A stretch of DNA of 64,000 bases from Spirosoma validum (GTDB lineage Bacteria; Bacteroidota; Bacteroidia; Cytophagales; Spirosomataceae). Shown one piece after another: positions 61,663 to 64,000 of this stretch. The stretch spans positions 124,001-188,000 of the forward strand of contig NZ_JACXAA010000001.1 in the NCBI RefSeq assembly GCF_014699035.1, written 5' to 3'. Under the pieces are notes generated by a model. The model searched no databases. It was given only the letters and a program-made list of their open reading frames with translations, and was not told where the DNA came from. The stretch's first letter is position 1, and every line of letters begins with the position of its first letter. The position numbers were made by a program, and so were the translations under genes.

Positions 61663-64000
61663 ATGGTTCATTGGATTAAATACCCACTAAGCCGAAAGGG
61701 TTTTCTTAGTCTGGCCTTACACACGACGATTTGGCTCTTATTAACGCTATTCTGCTCATTGATTGGTGGGCATTCTCTAGCGCAAGTACCTTTTAGTTGC
61801 CAAAGTGGAGTGTCGTATCGTATCCAGAATAACCCCTCCGCTCTTTATCAGGTTGACCTTCGAACCGGTAGTGCTACCCTACTACTCAACGCAGCTGAGT
61901 TAGGGAATCGGAATTTAACGGGACTGGGCTATAACCCGCTGGACAACTTCCTATATGCCTCCGTGTCGGGAACGAATGATATCGTTCGTATCGGCAGCAG
62001 TGGAGCAGTTACCTTGATTAACGTGCCGGCTTTACCCGCTGCTGTTTACACAGCTGGCGATGCTGGACCTGATGGCAACCTGTATCTCTACGTAACAGGC
62101 ACGCTCGCGATGCAGAAGGTCAACCTGGCAACCCTGGCTGTTACCAGTATCAATTTAGGCGCTGGCTCTGCTCTGTCGGATTTTTCGGTTAGCGCGGATG
62201 GGAATTCGATCTATGGCATTTCGACCAATACCGGCGATCTGGTACGATACGCTACCACTGGTGGAACGCCCACGACAACGAACGTGGGGTTTGGCGGATT
62301 TTATAATTCTGCCTATCTGGATAATACAGGGAACTTATACGTAATAGAAGATGCGAATTCCTTTGTTTTTGAGGTAGTCGGTCCCACTATCCCTACCGAA
62401 AAAAGTGCCGTACTACGTACTACTACCTTTACGCCAATAACCAATACCGACGGTGCCCGGTGCGTTACTTCTTCAGCTACCCTACAAACTCCGTTGACTT
62501 GTACGGCCGGACAGGCATTTGTCGTGACCGGGGAGCAGGGCTATAGCACGGGTGAGTGTACAGAAGCTGGCAACAGCATTCTTGCTGAGTATAATCTTCA
62601 AACTGGAGCGCTGATTGCGCAGACGGACGAACTCATCAATAGTTTTAATGCCAGAACCACTATCAACAACCTGGGCTATAATGTTACGGATAACTATTTA
62701 TGGGGTTACCGCAACGGCACCAACCAGTTAATACGTATTGGCTCAGAAAAAACCGTCGATTTCTTCGCGATTTCTGGCCTTTCGAGCGATTGCAGTTATT
62801 CATTTGGTACAATCAACAATACAGTTTTTAAAGCAGGTGATATTAGCCTGAACGGAATTCTTTATCTGCTAAATGGATTCGATGGTGACCGGTTTATCCG
62901 GGTTGACGTTAACCCCAGTTCACCCACGTATCTGCAAAAATTAAGCGATATACCCCTGAGCCTTTCGCCGGGCGCAGGCACGTTGGCCATTATGGCTGAT
63001 CTGGCGTTTAATCCGATTGATGGGAATCTATATGGAGTCGGTACAGACAAGAATCTCGTCCGAATCAATCCAACAACCGGCGTGGTGTCTGTTCTGGGAG
63101 CACTTGCAGGCCTGGAAGACGATTCCAGCAATTTTCTGATCGCTTTTTTTGATCAGGCAGGTTCGCTGTATGTGCAGCAGAGCAACGCTGTGGTTTATAA
63201 AATCAGCAACGTGGCCGGCAACAACCTCATAGCAACGATCCACATTGCGAATGGCCTGAATGTCGGTTTGAATGGGGATGGAGCCAGTTGTCCATTTAAC
63301 GCCCAGTTGTCTTATAGTATTTCAGGTAAGCTTCTTAATGATGCGAACGGCTTGGTGGATGGCACGGTTAACGGCAACACCGTCAGCAGTTTGAGTGGCA
63401 ACACCTTCTCGGCCAATCTGGTCGGTTCGGCTGGAACTGTAGTGGCTACGACTCCGTTGGTCAGCGGTACATACACCTTCACGGGACTCTCAGCCAATAG
63501 TTCCTATTCAGTCGTTCTGAGTAATACGCCCGGTACACCAGGCGCGGCTCCACCAAATACTACGTTAGTGGGGGGCGTGGTCAATACGGGCGAGTATATT
63601 GGTACTGGCGTTGGCAGTGATGGGCTACCGGATGGCGTGCTCTCAATCTCCGTTGCCACTAGTCAGGTTGTTGATGCTAACTTTGGTATAGAACGTTTGC
63701 CAACGGCTAACCCCAAAACGCTTGTCAATCAGTCTAATCCTGGAGGTACTGCTACAATTAACGTACCAACCCTAACTGGCTCAGATCCCGAAGACGGCGA
63801 CTATATCGGTAGCACGTTCAATAACATGATCGTTATTCAACAGTTACCAACCAATGCTACGCTTTATTACGATGGTATCCTTGTCACGGAAGGACAGGTA
63901 ATTCCAAATTACGAACCTGATCTATTAACGTTGGATCCAATCGATGGCCCGGTGAGTGTGACGTTCACCTACTCCGAACGCGATGCTGCCGGACTTGACA
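61663..64000 (+). CDS. Paralogue of the giant repeat surface protein (3' end off window)
   Basis: An open frame from ATG 61663 runs to the right edge (779 codons). A signal peptide (about residues 15-45, ending SLAQ) is followed by the same DUF6923-like propeller region as the 51776 protein (SYRIQNNPSALYQVDLRTGS, NPLDNFLYASVSGTN). From about 63319 the first module follows, with an SdrD-B-like half (SGKLLNDANGLVDGTVNG) and a cadherin-like half (TLTGSDPEDGDYIG, VTFTYSERDAAG). It is clearly diverged from the first gene. How many modules follow and how it ends is not visible. Confidence 0.88.
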   Translation, partial: MVHWIKYPLSRKGFLSLALHTTIWLLLTLFCSLIGGHSLAQVPFSCQSGVSYRIQNNPSALYQVDLRTGSATLLLNAAELGNRNLTGLGYNPLDNFLYASVSGTNDIVRIGSSGAVTLINVPALPAAVYTAGDAGPDGNLYLYVTGTLAMQKVNLATLAVTSINLGAGSALSDFSVSADGNSIYGISTNTGDLVRYATTGGTPTTTNVGFGGFYNSAYLDNTGNLYVIEDANSFVFEVVGPTIPTEKSAVLRTTTFTPITNTDGARCVTSSATLQTPLTCTAGQAFVVTGEQGYSTGECTEAGNSILAEYNLQTGALIAQTDELINSFNARTTINNLGYNVTDNYLWGYRNGTNQLIRIGSEKTVDFFAISGLSSDCSYSFGTINNTVFKAGDISLNGILYLLNGFDGDRFIRVDVNPSSPTYLQKLSDIPLSLSPGAGTLAIMADLAFNPIDGNLYGVGTDKNLVRINPTTGVVSVLGALAGLEDDSSNFLIAFFDQAGSLYVQQSNAVVYKISNVAGNNLIATIHIANGLNVGLNGDGASCPFNAQLSYSISGKLLNDANGLVDGTVNGNTVSSLSGNTFSANLVGSAGTVVATTPLVSGTYTFTGLSANSSYSVVLSNTPGTPGAAPPNTTLVGGVVNTGEYIGTGVGSDGLPDGVLSISVATSQVVDANFGIERLPTANPKTLVNQSNPGGTATINVPTLTGSDPEDGDYIGSTFNNMIVIQQLPTNATLYYDGILVTEGQVIPNYEPDLLTLDPIDGPVSVTFTYSERDAAGLD

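Overview
The window looks like a chromosome segment of a Cytophagales bacterium of the Spirosoma type (Bacteroidota). The evidence is type IX secretion tails, a DUF5606 protein, a Bacteroidota-type YpdA, LytTR two-component systems, promoters of the TTG-N19/20-TAnnTTTG form, and starts with no clear Shine-Dalgarno sequence. The genus is an inference from gene content.

Layout. 1-9235 is mostly core: a ygiQ radical SAM gene cut by the left edge, a phage-type muramidase, a LytS/LytTR pair, ypdA and priA. 9236-13100 is a small accessory patch. A copy of the last ~80 bp of priA lies 3.25 kb downstream and, with the true priA end, brackets two small membrane proteins, a TonB-like protein, an unknown secreted protein and a frameshifted XRE regulator with a palindromic operator. 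A Doc-type toxin with a broken reading frame and its intact small partner follow. 13300-16810 is housekeeping again: pyk, DUF5606, engB and a secreted thioredoxin.

16926-34584 is one minus-strand Wzx/Wzy-type exopolysaccharide operon of 13 genes, many with stop/start overlaps. From the promoter end it runs: Wza-like SLBB export protein, Wzz-like chain-length protein, UDP-HexNAc dehydrogenase, CgeB-like transferase, flippase, polymerase, two GT4 enzymes, methyltransferase, UDP-GlcNAc 2-epimerase, a two-domain oxidoreductase, a heparinase II/III-like protein and a third GT4. No initiating sugar transferase or Wzc kinase is seen. tgt, a GT2 gene, rsmG, a small PH-like protein and tRNA-Asn(GTT) follow.

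Directly after tRNA-Asn is a very AT-rich island. It holds a large ABC-type ATPase whose C-terminal region fits the anticodon nucleases PrrC/RloC, followed by debris of a mobile-element TOPRIM primase. From 42778 to the right edge lies a cell-surface region: a 1241-residue secreted protein with Asp-box and Ig-like repeats; a TPR histidine kinase and LytTR regulator; a 2173-residue adhesin-like protein with six repeats of about 243 residues; a remnant of a T9SS protein; an M14 carboxypeptidase with a T9SS tail; and a paralogue of the giant protein that runs off the right edge. The two complete adhesin-like proteins end in the same 140-residue domain, which is not the usual T9SS tail.

The best candidates for something new are the AT-rich anticodon-nuclease-like gene beside tRNA-Asn, the shared 140-residue C-terminal domain, and the priA-repeat-bracketed accessory segment.
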